Shown one piece after another: positions 7,540-16,720 of a stretch of 64,000 nucleotides of DNA. Both the position numbers and the translations under genes were made by a program. Under the pieces are notes generated by a model. The model was given only the letters and a program-made list of their open reading frames with translations, searched no databases and was not told the origin of the DNA. The stretch is taken from positions 62,001-126,000 of the forward strand of contig NZ_SRZC01000009.1 of assembly GCF_004792655.1 (NCBI RefSeq), given 5' to 3'. Numbering within the stretch: position 1 is the stretch's first letter; the number at the start of each line of letters is the position of its first letter. The stretch is from Palleniella muris (GTDB lineage Bacteria; Bacteroidota; Bacteroidia; Bacteroidales; Bacteroidaceae).

Positions 7540-10368
7540 TTATTCCGGACGCATCACAACAGTGAGCTTATTGCCTGCTACAAGCACCTTGTTCTTGAGG
7601 AAAGCGGAAATCTTCTCCGGCGTTACAGCCTCGACAACCTTCTTATAGTCGGTCATCTCGTCAACACCGAACTTGGTGTAGCCGTCAATCATTCCTGCCC
7701 AGTAACCGTTCTTCTTGGCGTTGACATCAGCATCCTTCAGCATGTTGGCCTTCACTTTGGCAACAATCTCTGCGTCTGCGCTCTGTGCCAGCTTTTCGAT
7801 GTCCTTGTTGATAAGCTCGAGTGCGAGGTCAACCTGCTCAGGCTTTGAGATAGGGGCATAGACCTGCATAATCACCTCTGAACCGAACTTATAGCCGGAG
7901 AGTGACAGGTAAGCGCCGCAAGAGTAAGCTGCGCCTGCGTCCTCACGCACATCCTTCAGGAGCATCTGTGACAGGACCTCACCGACATAGGATGAAAGGA
8001 CAGAGTTCTCGAGAGTGTATTCAACAGGAGCGTGGAGCACCTGCATGACAGAAGGCTGCGGAGTTTCCATCTTACGCTTGAAATCCTTCACCACATTGCC
8101 CTTGAACAGAGTGCGCACGTCTGCCACCTTGGCAGCCTTTCCCTTACCGGGGAGTGATGCGATGTACTTGCAGATGAGCGGACGGATGGTAGCCTCGTCG
8201 AAGTTGCCTATGATAGTGAACGTGTAGCCGTTAGCATTTGAGAAACGCTCCTTGATGATTTCCAGACAGCGGTCAAGGCTTACGTTAGGCATGTCGGCCA
8301 TTGTAAGCGGCGCAAAGCGAGGGTTGTTGCTGTAAAGTCCGTTTGTCAGAGAGTCGGAGAGTGCAACCTGAGGCTTCAGGTCACGGTTCTTCAGGCTTGT
8401 CTCAAGACTCTGCATGAGTTTGTTGTAAGCCTTCTCGTCCTTCTGCGGAGCAGTGAAATAGAGGTAAAGGAGCTGCATCATTGTCTCGATGTCCTTCGGT
8501 GTGGAATGACCGGTGACACCGTTGTAGACGAGGTTGCCGAGATTGACATCCACATTTGCCTGCTTTCCTGCGAGAGCCTTCTCAAGCTCGTTGCTTGTGA
8601 AGTTGCCGAGTCCGAATGTTCCTGCCACATAATCGATGAGCTTCAGGTTGCTGTAGTCGGCAGCGCCATAGAGGTTCTTGCCGCCGTCAGCCCATCCGCG
8701 GAGGAGGATTTCGTCATTCTTGAAGTCTGTCTTCTTAAGGATAACCTTCGCACCGTTGGAGAGTGTGAGCTCGGTGTAGCCCAGTACGTCGTTCTTCTTC
8801 TCAGACTTTATCTTGCCTGCCTTAAGCATCTTCTTCTCGTCAACGAGAGGCTCGTCCTTTGTGTTGTCCACCCAAGCCTCGACAGCCTGTGCACGTCCCT
8901 CGGCAACGACTGCCTTCATGTCCTCGACAGTGAGATACTTGGCACCTTCCTTCTCCTGAGCGAAGCAGGAGATGACAAGGTTCTTGTCCTCGTTGATTGT
9001 GATTGATTCCTTCAGTCCCTGATTGATTACGTCGAGCTGGATGTTCTGTGCGATAGCCTGCCAGAGCTGGTAGTCAATGTCAGGGTCAGGCATTGCGGAG
9101 CCTTTGAGGTAGTTGTTAACACACTGCTGATAGAGCTCTGTGTGCTTGCGCTTGTCACGGTTGGAGTAAGCCTTCTCGCGCTGTGAGAGGAACTCCTCCT
9201 TTGCACGCACGAACTCACCGCCTGTGAAGCCGTGCTCCTTGATTCTCTTCAGCTCGCGGACTCCGGCAAGGAGAGCCTCACGTGACTTTCCTTCCTTGGC
9301 AACGATGGTCACGTCGAACGCGTCCTTTGTCGTTGAGATGCAGTAGCCTCCGTAAGACATGGAGAGCTGCACGAAAGGACAGTCAGGGTTCTGTGCTATC
9401 TCGCTCATACGTGAGTTGAACATCATGCAGACAAGAGTGCTGAGATAGTCGTTCATGTACTCCATCTGAGTGTTCATCATCTCTTTTGGCAGCGCATCGC
9501 TCTTCATGGCTATGGACATGAGGGTGTACTGCATTTCCTTGTCCTTGTCGAAGATGTAGATTGCCTCCTCATTGTCAGGCACCGGAACAGGCTCGACATG
9601 AGCGGCGTTGGCGTGAGCCTTGATGTGGCTGAAAAGTTCCTTTATCTTCTTCTCTGTATGGTCTACGTCGATGTCACCGATAACGATGATTGCCTGGTTC
9701 TCAGGGTGATACCACTTCTCGTAGTATGCGCGGAGCACCTCAGGCTTGAAGTTGTCCACAACCTCCATGGTGCCTATAGGGAGGCGGTAGCCATACTTAC
9801 AGTTAGGATACATGGCAGGGAGATTGTTCTCGAAGAGTCGCTGCATGGCAGAGTTGCGCATAGCCCACTCGCCGTGGATGACGCCGCGCTCCTTGTCGAT
9901 GTCCTCCGGGAGGAGTGAGAGACCGTTTGACCAGTCCTGAAGGACGAGGAGGCAGGAGTCGAGGGCTGTCTGGCGCGCTGTCGGCACGTTATCTATATTA
10001 TAGACAGTCTGCTCGATAGAGGTGTAAGCGTTGAGGTCTGCACCGAATGCAACACCGAGTGTGCGCAGGTACTCTATCATCTCATTGCCCTTGAAGTGTG
10101 TGGAGCCGTTGAACGCCATGTGCTCCAGGAAGTGGGCGAGACCGCGCTGGTCGTCGTTCTCTTGTATGGAACCGACACGCTGTGCGATATAGAAGTTCGC
10201 CACTTTCTCAGGATAAGCGTTGTGGCGGACATAGTAGGTGAGACCGTTGTCGAGCTTGCCTATTCGTGTGTTAGGGTCTGTCGGCAGTTTCGGCAGCGCC
10301 GGCATCTGTGCGAGGGTATAGGAAACCACTGCGAACAGGACGACGATGATTGAAAGAAACTTTTTCAT
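7540..10368 (-). CDS. M16 family zinc metallopeptidase, exported
   Basis: 942 residues with a signal peptide (MKKFLSIIVVLFAVVSYTLAQ). The inverted zinc motif HFLEH lies at about residue 78 (GLAHFLEHMAFNGSTHFKGN), with the downstream Glu expected in the EQTVYNIDNV region. Two M16 repeats are present: an active N-terminal half and an inactive C-terminal half beginning around 500 (ELTLSNGAKVILKKTDFKNDEI). The layout matches PqqL/pitrilysin-type periplasmic peptidases that degrade small peptides. The start at 10368 is chosen because it opens the signal peptide. Confidence 0.92.
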   Translation of the reverse strand: MKKFLSIIVVLFAVVSYTLAQMPALPKLPTDPNTRIGKLDNGLTYYVRHNAYPEKVANFYIAQRVGSIQENDDQRGLAHFLEHMAFNGSTHFKGNEMIEYLRTLGVAFGADLNAYTSIEQTVYNIDNVPTARQTALDSCLLVLQDWSNGLSLLPEDIDKERGVIHGEWAMRNSAMQRLFENNLPAMYPNCKYGYRLPIGTMEVVDNFKPEVLRAYYEKWYHPENQAIIVIGDIDVDHTEKKIKELFSHIKAHANAAHVEPVPVPDNEEAIYIFDKDKEMQYTLMSIAMKSDALPKEMMNTQMEYMNDYLSTLVCMMFNSRMSEIAQNPDCPFVQLSMSYGGYCISTTKDAFDVTIVAKEGKSREALLAGVRELKRIKEHGFTGGEFVRAKEEFLSQREKAYSNRDKRKHTELYQQCVNNYLKGSAMPDPDIDYQLWQAIAQNIQLDVINQGLKESITINEDKNLVISCFAQEKEGAKYLTVEDMKAVVAEGRAQAVEAWVDNTKDEPLVDEKKMLKAGKIKSEKKNDVLGYTELTLSNGAKVILKKTDFKNDEILLRGWADGGKNLYGAADYSNLKLIDYVAGTFGLGNFTSNELEKALAGKQANVDVNLGNLVYNGVTGHSTPKDIETMMQLLYLYFTAPQKDEKAYNKLMQSLETSLKNRDLKPQVALSDSLTNGLYSNNPRFAPLTMADMPNVSLDRCLEIIKERFSNANGYTFTIIGNFDEATIRPLICKYIASLPGKGKAAKVADVRTLFKGNVVKDFKRKMETPQPSVMQVLHAPVEYTLENSVLSSYVGEVLSQMLLKDVREDAGAAYSCGAYLSLSGYKFGSEVIMQVYAPISKPEQVDLALELINKDIEKLAQSADAEIVAKVKANMLKDADVNAKKNGYWAGMIDGYTKFGVDEMTDYKKVVEAVTPEKISAFLKNKVLVAGNKLTVVMRPE

Positions 10369-10413
10369 TTTGTTGTTTGTTGATTATAGAAAATTGAAGT
10401 TGTTTGTCAAGGT

Positions 10414-10524
10414 TGTTATCACGGTCAATCATGGTTTTATCACGATTCATCATGGTTTATCATGAAATGGTAATCATGAAATGGTAATCATGATGAATCC
10501 TGATAAATCCTGATGCAGCATGAT
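10414..10524. repeat. 10-bp degenerate tandem array, family C copy 2
   Basis: TCATG/TCACG/TCCTG-headed units repeat at 10 bases (TCACGATTCA, TCATGGTTTA, TCATGATGAA, TCCTGATAAA), with two adjacent 14-base units TCATGAAATGGTAA. It fills the gap between the LolC/E-type gene stop (10547) and the M16 start (10368). Confidence 0.8.
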
Positions 10525-10546
10525 GTGTCTCACCACTCTTCCTCCG

Positions 10547-11773
10547 CTAAAGCAGGTGTCTCGTGAGGTATCTCACAGGGTAATAGACGGAGATGAAGCC
10601 CACGGTAATCACCGTGACGAAGATGACTGCCACATCGGAATAGTGCACGCTGAGCGGATAGGCGTCGACAATGAACGTGCCGGTGGACTCGCCCATGCTG
10701 ACAATGCCGAACTCCTGCTGCAGCCAGCAGAGGAGCAGACCGAGTCCCGTGCCCACAACGGCGCCGACAACGGAGATGAGACTGCCTTCGATGAGGAAAA
10801 TCTTTCCTATCAGACGGTCGGAGGCTCCGAGACACCTCAGTGTCCTGACATCCTCCTTCTTGTCGATTATGAGCATCGAGAGCGAACCGATGATGTTGAA
10901 GCAGGCAATGACAAGGATGAACGTGAGGAAGATATATGCGATAATCTTCTCAATCTTCATTATGCGGAACGTGTCCTCCTGCTGCTCGAACCTGTCTTTC
11001 ACGACATACTTGTCGCCGCAGATGCCGCGGATTTCTTCCTTCACCGCCTCGATGTCCGTGCCCTTTTTCAGGCGCAGGGCGAGGCTTGTTATCTCGCCTT
11101 GGCGGAAGAAGAGGTTGCGTGCGAAGGTTATGGAGGTGAGGATATACTGCTTGTCGTACTTCGCCTGCTTGACGGAGAAGACGCAGCCGGAGGACATCAG
11201 CGAGTCGACACTGAACGCATCGCCCGGGTTGGTCATGTCAAGCTGTCCCTCGCGCTGCGGGGCGTAAATCTTCAGCCAGTCCTGCCAGTAGGCTCCCGTG
11301 CCGAGGTCTATCGCCACGCGGATGCCCGGAATGCCGTACTCAAGGTCGGCGGCATGGAGCGTGAAGTCGCCCTCGCCGATGAGTATGCTCCTGATGTTGG
11401 TCAGGTAAGGGTAGTTGTCCTCCACGCCCTTTATGCGCACCATCATCTGCTTGTCCCCATAGACGGCAAGTGCCTGGTCCTCCACGCATTCCGTGGCGAC
11501 ATCTATTTCCGGCAGTGCCTTTATCTTCAGCAGCAGCGGGTCGTCGGCAGCGCATGCCTTTCCCTTTGCCGGAGTGATTTCTACCTGTGGGTCAAACGCC
11601 GTGAAGAGCGATGCCACAAGGTCGTGGAAGCCGTTGAACACGGAGAGCACGATGATGAGTGCCATGGTCGCCACCACTACTCCGATGACCGAGATTCCGG
11701 AGATGATGTTTATTGCATTGGTGCTTTTCTTGGCAAACAGGTATCTGCGCGCTATGGTGGTGGCTAAGGACAT
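10547..11773 (-). CDS. LolC/LolE-type ABC transporter permease
   Basis: 408 residues from ATG 11773 (MSLATTIARRYLFAKKSTNAIN). TM1 is at about 20-45 (GISVIGVVVATMALIIVLSV), followed by a large periplasmic MacB_PCD-like domain (about 50-270) and three TM segments at the C-terminus, within an FtsX-type domain (IIAYIFLTFILVIACFNIIGSL, ISVVGAVVGTGLGLLLCWL, VAVIFVTVITVGFISVYYP). This is the architecture of the lipoprotein-sorting permeases LolC/E, which pass lipoproteins from the inner membrane to LolA. No ATPase gene is adjacent. The upstream in-frame Met at 11863 is rejected because that extension is encoded by the 9-bp array. Confidence 0.85.
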   Translation of the reverse strand: MSLATTIARRYLFAKKSTNAINIISGISVIGVVVATMALIIVLSVFNGFHDLVASLFTAFDPQVEITPAKGKACAADDPLLLKIKALPEIDVATECVEDQALAVYGDKQMMVRIKGVEDNYPYLTNIRSILIGEGDFTLHAADLEYGIPGIRVAIDLGTGAYWQDWLKIYAPQREGQLDMTNPGDAFSVDSLMSSGCVFSVKQAKYDKQYILTSITFARNLFFRQGEITSLALRLKKGTDIEAVKEEIRGICGDKYVVKDRFEQQEDTFRIMKIEKIIAYIFLTFILVIACFNIIGSLSMLIIDKKEDVRTLRCLGASDRLIGKIFLIEGSLISVVGAVVGTGLGLLLCWLQQEFGIVSMGESTGTFIVDAYPLSVHYSDVAVIFVTVITVGFISVYYPVRYLTRHLL

Positions 11774-11819
11774 TGGGTTCTTTTGTTGTTTTTTTTGAGG
11801 TTGGAGGTTGTGAGGGTTG

Positions 11820-11868
11820 GACAATAATGACAGTATTGGCAACTCTGACAATACTGTCTGCATTGTCC
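11820..11868. repeat. 9-bp degenerate tandem array, family A copy 3
   Basis: Units GACAATAAT, GACAGTATT, GGCAACTCT, GACAATACT, GTCTGCATT, GTCC have an exact 9-base period. The array lies between the rbfA stop (11891) and the LolC/E-type start (11773), preceded on the same side by a G/T-rich run also seen near copies 1 and 2. Confidence 0.85.
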
Positions 11869-11890
11869 AACGCCCACGCTCCTCGGTTCA

Positions 11891-12226
11891 TTATTCTTTC
11901 AGCAATTCGTCGATGCGCTCGATGTAGTCCAGTGAGTCATCGATGAAGAAGCGCAGCTCAGGGATGATGCGCAGCTGGTTGCGCACGCGCCGACCGAGGT
12001 CATAGCGTATCGTAGCCTGGTTCTTGTTGACATTCTTGATTATCTCCTCGCCCCTTTCGGAAGGGAACACGCTGAGATAGGCTGTGCAGACGGAGAGGTC
12101 AGGGCTTATCCTGACGCGCGTAACACTGACCATCACGCCGTGCATCATACGGGTCTGTGACTGGAAAATGAGGCTCAGCTCCTTCTGCAGAAGGCGCGAG
12201 ATTCTATTTTGTCTTGTCTCTTGCAT
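11891..12226 (-). CDS. rbfA: Ribosome-binding factor A
   Basis: 111 residues, the usual RbfA length. It has the RbfA KH-like fold pattern: N-terminal QNRISRLLQKELSLIF, central VSVTRVRISPDLSVCTAYLSVF and C-terminal RIIPELRFFIDDSLDYIERIDELL. RbfA binds the 30S precursor and helps mature the 16S rRNA 5' end. Here it precedes the LolC/E-type gene by 117 bases, the rbfA-lolE order I associate with Bacteroidetes. Confidence 0.93.
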   Translation of the reverse strand: MQETRQNRISRLLQKELSLIFQSQTRMMHGVMVSVTRVRISPDLSVCTAYLSVFPSERGEEIIKNVNKNQATIRYDLGRRVRNQLRIIPELRFFIDDSLDYIERIDELLKE

Positions 12227-12386
12227 ATCCTTATTGTGTTAAGTTTATGATGTTCCTCGGAAGCCTGCGCCCGTCATTCCACGAAAAGCGGTGGCAGAGG
12301 ACTGTGCGGAACGGCAGTGAATCCGTGCGCAAGTCATATTGCTCGCTTTCCATATCCTTTAGACGCATAATGCTCCTAATAAACTA

Positions 12387-12394
12387 CAAAATTA
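12387..12394 (-). promoter_or_regulatory. Candidate -7 box (TAATTTTG) for rbfA
   Basis: Minus-strand TAATTTTG lies 160 bases upstream of the rbfA start; a TTG is found about 18 bases further upstream. Confidence 0.4.
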
Positions 12395-12573
12395 CTCCAA
12401 ATATTCGAAAAACAAGCCGTAATTAATCTTTTTTAACCTGACACACCTTTTTATATATAAAGTTTCCTGCTGAAATCCGCCATAATCCCAAACCTGCATT
12501 CCAATGCACCGGCAACAGTGCGGGAAACGTCCGGCAGCAGTGCTGTGAAAGGTCAGCAAACGTGCATAAAACA

Positions 12574-12660
12574 AACCGTTACCTTTCGCATGACGGAAGG
12601 TAACGGTTGACCATGTGAAGGGCTACACTTTGCCGGACAAAAGGTAACGCTTGGCTTCAC
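12574..12660. repeat. GGTAACG-type repeat array, family B copy 1
   Basis: Several copies of a roughly 22-base unit with the core AAGGTAACG or its complement. The first two face each other as a perfect 12-base inverted repeat (12574-12585 with 12597-12608). The rest of the 557-base gap 12227-12783 shows only the rbfA promoter box and no gene. Confidence 0.75.
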
Positions 12661-12783
12661 ATTCCTTACTCTTTGTTTTCAAAATGATATACAAAGAGGA
12701 TGACAATTCTTATAACAATCTATGGTTCAAGCACATGCAGCGCGCACCGGTTCCTGTCACCCTCTTCGTCTTTTGAGATGTCT

Positions 12784-13803
12784 TCATCGCGGTATTCGCA
12801 TATTGTGGTATAAATCATGCATCGGACTGTAAAGGTCAGGCTGCAGCATGTGCATGTCAAGGAAATCCTTGACCTTCTGCGTATATTCCTCGGGATGGTC
12901 GAGATAAGCCCGCGCGTGCTCTGAGCCCGGTGCTATCCACAGTTGCTTTGAATAAGTTTTCGTTTCATAGAGCTTGTGTGCCATCCATGTCGGGACAAAG
13001 GTGTCCTTGTCGCCATGTATGAACAGGATAGGATCTATGGACCACCTCATCAGCTTCAACGGTGACGCCTCGCCGAAGCTCCACCCGTTCTTCAGTTTGC
13101 AAATCACACTGGCAGAGTACATCAGCGGGAACTCCGGGAGGGAGAACTGCTCGCGAAGCTCCTTCGAGAATTCGTCCCACACGCTCGTGTATCCGCTGTC
13201 CTCGATGAAGCAGCGTATGGTGATTGGGGACCGTTCTCCGGCTGTGCACATTGTTGCTGCTGCTCCCATGGAGACACCGTGGATGACAATCGCCGACTGT
13301 TTCTTCTCGTCGCGGAATATCTTGTCCGCAACATTCGCCCAGTCGAGGATATCCTCCCTGTCCTTCCACCCCATCTGTATGCTCTCGCCGTCACTCAGTC
13401 CGTGGGCGTGAAGGTCAGGGAGCAGGATATTGCAGTTCAGGTACTTATGGTACATTCTGCCAAGGTAGAGGAACGTGGCATGGCAGTCCTTGTAGCCGTG
13501 GACAATGATTGCCGTGCGTCCGTGTGCGTTCTCGTTGCGCATGTACACGGCATGGAGGCGGCGTCCGTCGTACCTTGTTATGAACGTGTCGCGCAGCAGA
13601 CCGTTTGCTTTGACGCTGTCGGTCCATGCTTTCATGAACGGTGCGCGCTTGAACATCACCTGCATCGCGCTGTCAATGTCGCGGCGGTTGGGGTCGGGCG
13701 TGAGGGAATAGCTGAGCATGTAGAAACTGCCGCCGATTGTGATTACCGTGACAACTGCCAGGACTGCCACGATGGAGAGGAGGGGTTTCTTTTTGATTTT
13801 CAT
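12784..13803 (-). CDS. Alpha/beta hydrolase, membrane-anchored or secreted
   Basis: 339 residues from ATG 13803. An N-terminal hydrophobic segment (LLSIVAVLAVVTVITIGGSFYML) acts as an anchor or signal. The alpha/beta hydrolase core shows the oxyanion-loop HGYKDCHATF, the nucleophile elbow GVSMGAA (Ser in GxSxG), the late strand PILFIHGDKDTFVP (acid Asp) and GSEHARAY (catalytic His). The family holds esterases, peptidases and thioesterases, so the substrate is open. The longer open frame from 13899 is encoded partly by a dispersed repeat and is not used. Confidence 0.8.
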   Translation of the reverse strand: MKIKKKPLLSIVAVLAVVTVITIGGSFYMLSYSLTPDPNRRDIDSAMQVMFKRAPFMKAWTDSVKANGLLRDTFITRYDGRRLHAVYMRNENAHGRTAIIVHGYKDCHATFLYLGRMYHKYLNCNILLPDLHAHGLSDGESIQMGWKDREDILDWANVADKIFRDEKKQSAIVIHGVSMGAAATMCTAGERSPITIRCFIEDSGYTSVWDEFSKELREQFSLPEFPLMYSASVICKLKNGWSFGEASPLKLMRWSIDPILFIHGDKDTFVPTWMAHKLYETKTYSKQLWIAPGSEHARAYLDHPEEYTQKVKDFLDMHMLQPDLYSPMHDLYHNMRIPR

Positions 13804-13869
13804 TGGAATATATGTTTTTATATTGTGTTTTTGTGGGGATAAAGTGGAAATGTCGGAATAAATGACTAA

Positions 13870-13942
13870 CTTTGCATAAGATAAGCGGCACCTTAGCAAT
13901 TAAGAGCAAGCTCTATTGCGTTCGGTTTGCATTATCTTTGCA
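13870..13942 (+). repeat. 73-bp dispersed repeat D copy 1, carrying a -7 promoter box
   Basis: This stretch matches the reverse complement of 32489-32561 at 66 of 73 positions with no gaps. It begins with CTTTGCATAAGATAAGC and ends with GGTTTGCATTATCTTTGCA. The end holds TATCTTTG, a consensus -7 box, pointing at the lysine exporter gene. Confidence 0.85.
13933..13940 (+). promoter_or_regulatory. -7 box TATCTTTG for the lysine exporter gene
   Basis: TATCTTTG fits TAnnTTTG and lies 50 bases before ATG 13990. It is part of the 73-bp repeat D; no exact TTTG is seen 19 bases upstream, only TTG at 13916-13918. Confidence 0.6.
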
Positions 13943-13989
13943 AAAGATTCTGCGTTTTTATTTTATAGTATTCATAAACCAACAGTAAT

Positions 13990-14973
13990 ATGTTTATCGT
14001 ATTCGGATGCTTGTTTTTGGGAATAATCTTGGGGCGTTTGTTTTTGCGGAACCGTGAAAACGGACGGCTGGCAAGCGTCATCACCGGCATTGTCCGCCTG
14101 CTTCTGCTCGCGTTGGGACTGGAGGTCGGAGCGGACAGCATGATTATGGGCAGCCTTGGTTCGCTGGGCTTGACTGCATTGTGGCTCACGGTGGCGGCAA
14201 TGGCGGGCAGCGCATTGGCGGCGAGCGGGCTGTGGATTGCCGTGCGGAAGAGTGGCAGCGGTGCATTGGGATGCCTCCGGAAGCCTTCAGAGGGAACGGC
14301 TTCAGCAGCGGAGAACGGCAGGCACGGAGGCTTTGCAAGCCGGCTTAACATGCTGTGGGAGAGCATGAAAGGCAGCATTGTGGTTGTCGCGTTCTTCCTT
14401 TTGGGCATAGTGCTCGGACTGTCGGGAGTGGCGGATGCGGACGGCAAGTCTGTCTCGCTGACAAGCTATGTCCTCTATGCCCTGCTGCTGTGTGTCGGCA
14501 TGACCATAGGCGAGGACGGAGGTTTCTTCAGCCGTGTGAAGGGGTTGGACAGGAAACTGATGCTTCTCCCGCTGATGACGGCGTGCGGAACGTTCCTCGG
14601 TGTGGCGGCAGTGTGGGCTTTTTTCAGGCAGTATCTCCTGACGGACTGCCTTGCCGTGGGTTCAGGGTTCGCATATTACTCGTTGTCAAGCGTGTTCATC
14701 ACGGAGATGAGGGGTGCGGAACTGGGCACTGTTGCGCTGCTGTCGAACATCTTCAGGGAGATTCTCGCCCTGCTTGTCATCCATCCAATGGCGCGCACTC
14801 TCAATCCGCTGGCAGCGGTGAGCATGGGCGGCGCAACGACTTTCGACACCTCGCTGCCGGTCATCATGCAGTCGGCAGGGAAGGATTATCTCATCATTGC
14901 CGCCTTCCATGGCCTGACGCTCGATTTCAGTGTGCCGCTGTTCGTCACGCTGTTCTGCAGCATCAGTGGATAG
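13990..14973 (+). CDS. lysO: Lysine exporter LysO family protein
   Basis: 327 residues, mostly hydrophobic, with about eight membrane segments. It matches the LysO/YbjE (DUF340) family: an N-terminal half (FIVFGCLFLGIILGRLFLR, then GIVRLLLLALGLEVGAD), a polar loop at about 80-125, and a C-terminal half with GFAYYSLSSVFITEMRGAELGTVALLSNIFREI and MGGATTFDTSLPVIMQSAG, the family's best conserved stretch. E. coli LysO exports L-lysine and toxic analogues; here specificity is inferred from family only. It is a monocistronic plus-strand gene driven from repeat D and closed by a strong hairpin. Confidence 0.85.
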   Translation: MFIVFGCLFLGIILGRLFLRNRENGRLASVITGIVRLLLLALGLEVGADSMIMGSLGSLGLTALWLTVAAMAGSALAASGLWIAVRKSGSGALGCLRKPSEGTASAAENGRHGGFASRLNMLWESMKGSIVVVAFFLLGIVLGLSGVADADGKSVSLTSYVLYALLLCVGMTIGEDGGFFSRVKGLDRKLMLLPLMTACGTFLGVAAVWAFFRQYLLTDCLAVGSGFAYYSLSSVFITEMRGAELGTVALLSNIFREILALLVIHPMARTLNPLAAVSMGGATTFDTSLPVIMQSAGKDYLIIAAFHGLTLDFSVPLFVTLFCSISG

Positions 14974-15017
14974 AGGATAGCGGGATTTCAAGGCTTTACC
15001 CTTGTTTTTACAAACAA

Positions 15018-15058
15018 CAGTGGGGCTGCACCACCTTGATGATGGTGCAGCCCCACTG
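15018..15058. terminator. Bidirectional terminator between lysO and the pectate lyase operon
   Basis: A perfect 16-base stem (15018-15033 with 15043-15058, CAGTGGGGCTGCACCA) and a 9-base loop separate two convergent genes. Confidence 0.75.
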
Positions 15059-15083
15059 CCATATATCGTAGAAATTCCATTGC

Positions 15084-16682
15084 TTATTTCATGGGATAAT
15101 ACTCCTCGAAAGAGGATTCAGCATCGCTGCGCTCAGCCTTTGTGACGGCATCGACGAGGGTATGGCAGTAGACTTCAAGGTCTGTGTACCAGCCGCGCTT
15201 GTCGAGAGTGAAGGTTGCGGAGTTGTCCGTGCCTACGGAAAGTCCGTGCGCCCTCTCCCATTCGTCGGCAATGCCGTCGTTGTCCGTGTCGAAATCCGTC
15301 GGACGCTGTGATGTCCCGAAGTTCTTTTCGGTATAGCCGTTGACATCGGAAACAAGGTCTATGAGTCCCGGCTTCTGCGTTACGGAGCCTTTGTAGGTGG
15401 CTGTGCCCGCCTGAACCTCCTTCATGTAGCGCGCATCCACATCATCACGGTACAGCGATGCGCCACTGTGCGCGATGACTTTCATGTATGCCTTGTCAGC
15501 CGTGTGCGTCGTGACGCTGCCGGAAGGGCAAGGCTTCTCCATGCGGATTGGCACACATTGCTCGCCGTTCTCGTTCGCAACGTGCTTCACGGAGCTGCCG
15601 TAGAAGTTGTGGATGTCCTTGGAACAGATGTCGCCGTTGATGTCCGACACACCTTTGCCATAGCTTACGCCACGCCAGTCGCGGTTGGGAGTCTTCTTGC
15701 CGGCGGTGGTCTCGGTGGTGTTTCCAGAGATGTAGTAACGGCTTGTCATACCGAAATACTCGTCGTTGCCGGTCATCGAATTGGCAGCCTCCGCCACCGA
15801 CACAGTGGTTACGCGCTCCTGACTGCCCTTTCCCGAAGGACCTGCCTTGTAATAGTTGTTGACCATGTTCACCTGTCCTCCTCCGGGACCGCCGTAGCAT
15901 GTGCCTTGGGCGTTGTACATCAGGCAGTTGCGGAAATCAACTATCTCCGACTGTACAGGATTCTCCCATTTGTAGGTGCTGTAAAGGTGGTTGTCCTTGT
16001 AGCCTTCCCAGCCGTTTCTTGCGCCGTTGAAGCGCGGTCCGCGGTTGGAGACGTGGGCGATGAGGTTATGGTGGAACGATGCGAGTTTGCCGCCCCATAT
16101 CCCTCCGTAGCCGTGTGCGCCCTTGGAGTGTCCGGGATTGGTAAGGCTCTCGGCTACGGTGCACCACTGCATGGTGAAGTTGTTGTTGTCATAGAAGGAC
16201 GCAACCTCGTCGATGCTCCATGAGAAAGAGCAGTGGTCGAGGATTATTCCTGTCCTTCCGCGTGCATAAGAGGCGTCGGCACCGTCGTTGATGTCACGCT
16301 CCTGACCGCGCCGGAAGCGCAGGTAGCGGATGATGTTGTTGGACTCCGGGCTGACGGTGTAGTACCTCAGGGTGATGCCCGGAGCAGGGGCAGTCTGCCC
16401 CATGACGGTGGTGTTCTGCCCGATTTTAAGGTTTTTCTCCAAGGCGATGACACCTCCGACATCAAAGACGACAATCTTCCTCTCGTTGCCTTTCACCGCC
16501 TCGCGCAGCGAACCGGGACCGTTGTCGTTGAGGTTCGTGACATGGACGACCTTTCCGCCACGCCCTCCGGTGACATATCTGCCATGCCCTTCCGCACCGG
16601 GGAATGCCGGCGCACTGTCAAACTGTGCCAATGCAGCCACAGGCAGGGTAGCAAGGAGCATGGAGAGTAGTTTATGTTTCAT
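15084..16682 (-). CDS. Secreted pectate lyase (PL1-type)
   Basis: 532 residues; signal peptide MKHKLLSMLLATLPVAALAQ. The mature start FPGAEGHGRYVTGGRGGKVV is the signature of the pectate trisaccharide-lyase-like branch of polysaccharide lyase family 1. The beta-helix rungs follow, with IILDHCSFSWSIDEVAS (calcium-site region), HGYGGIWGGKLASFHHNLIAH and NRGPRFNGAR, which places the catalytic Arg. The C-terminal DTDNDGIADEWERAHGL is a calcium-binding, thrombospondin-3-like motif. It ends EEYYPMK without the C-terminal tag seen on other lyases here. Third gene of a three-lyase operon; 38 bases separate it from the preceding gene. Confidence 0.9.
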   Translation of the reverse strand: MKHKLLSMLLATLPVAALAQFDSAPAFPGAEGHGRYVTGGRGGKVVHVTNLNDNGPGSLREAVKGNERKIVVFDVGGVIALEKNLKIGQNTTVMGQTAPAPGITLRYYTVSPESNNIIRYLRFRRGQERDINDGADASYARGRTGIILDHCSFSWSIDEVASFYDNNNFTMQWCTVAESLTNPGHSKGAHGYGGIWGGKLASFHHNLIAHVSNRGPRFNGARNGWEGYKDNHLYSTYKWENPVQSEIVDFRNCLMYNAQGTCYGGPGGGQVNMVNNYYKAGPSGKGSQERVTTVSVAEAANSMTGNDEYFGMTSRYYISGNTTETTAGKKTPNRDWRGVSYGKGVSDINGDICSKDIHNFYGSSVKHVANENGEQCVPIRMEKPCPSGSVTTHTADKAYMKVIAHSGASLYRDDVDARYMKEVQAGTATYKGSVTQKPGLIDLVSDVNGYTEKNFGTSQRPTDFDTDNDGIADEWERAHGLSVGTDNSATFTLDKRGWYTDLEVYCHTLVDAVTKAERSDAESSFEEYYPMK

Positions 16683-16720
16683 GGAAATATATTCTTTTTT
16701 GCTTTGTTCCTGCTGTCAGA

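Noticed and set aside
10520..11767. Long plus-strand open frame of 415 codons
   Set aside because: It lies entirely opposite the LolC/E-type permease gene, has a His/Asp/Glu-rich nonsense composition and no domain pattern; an antisense shadow.
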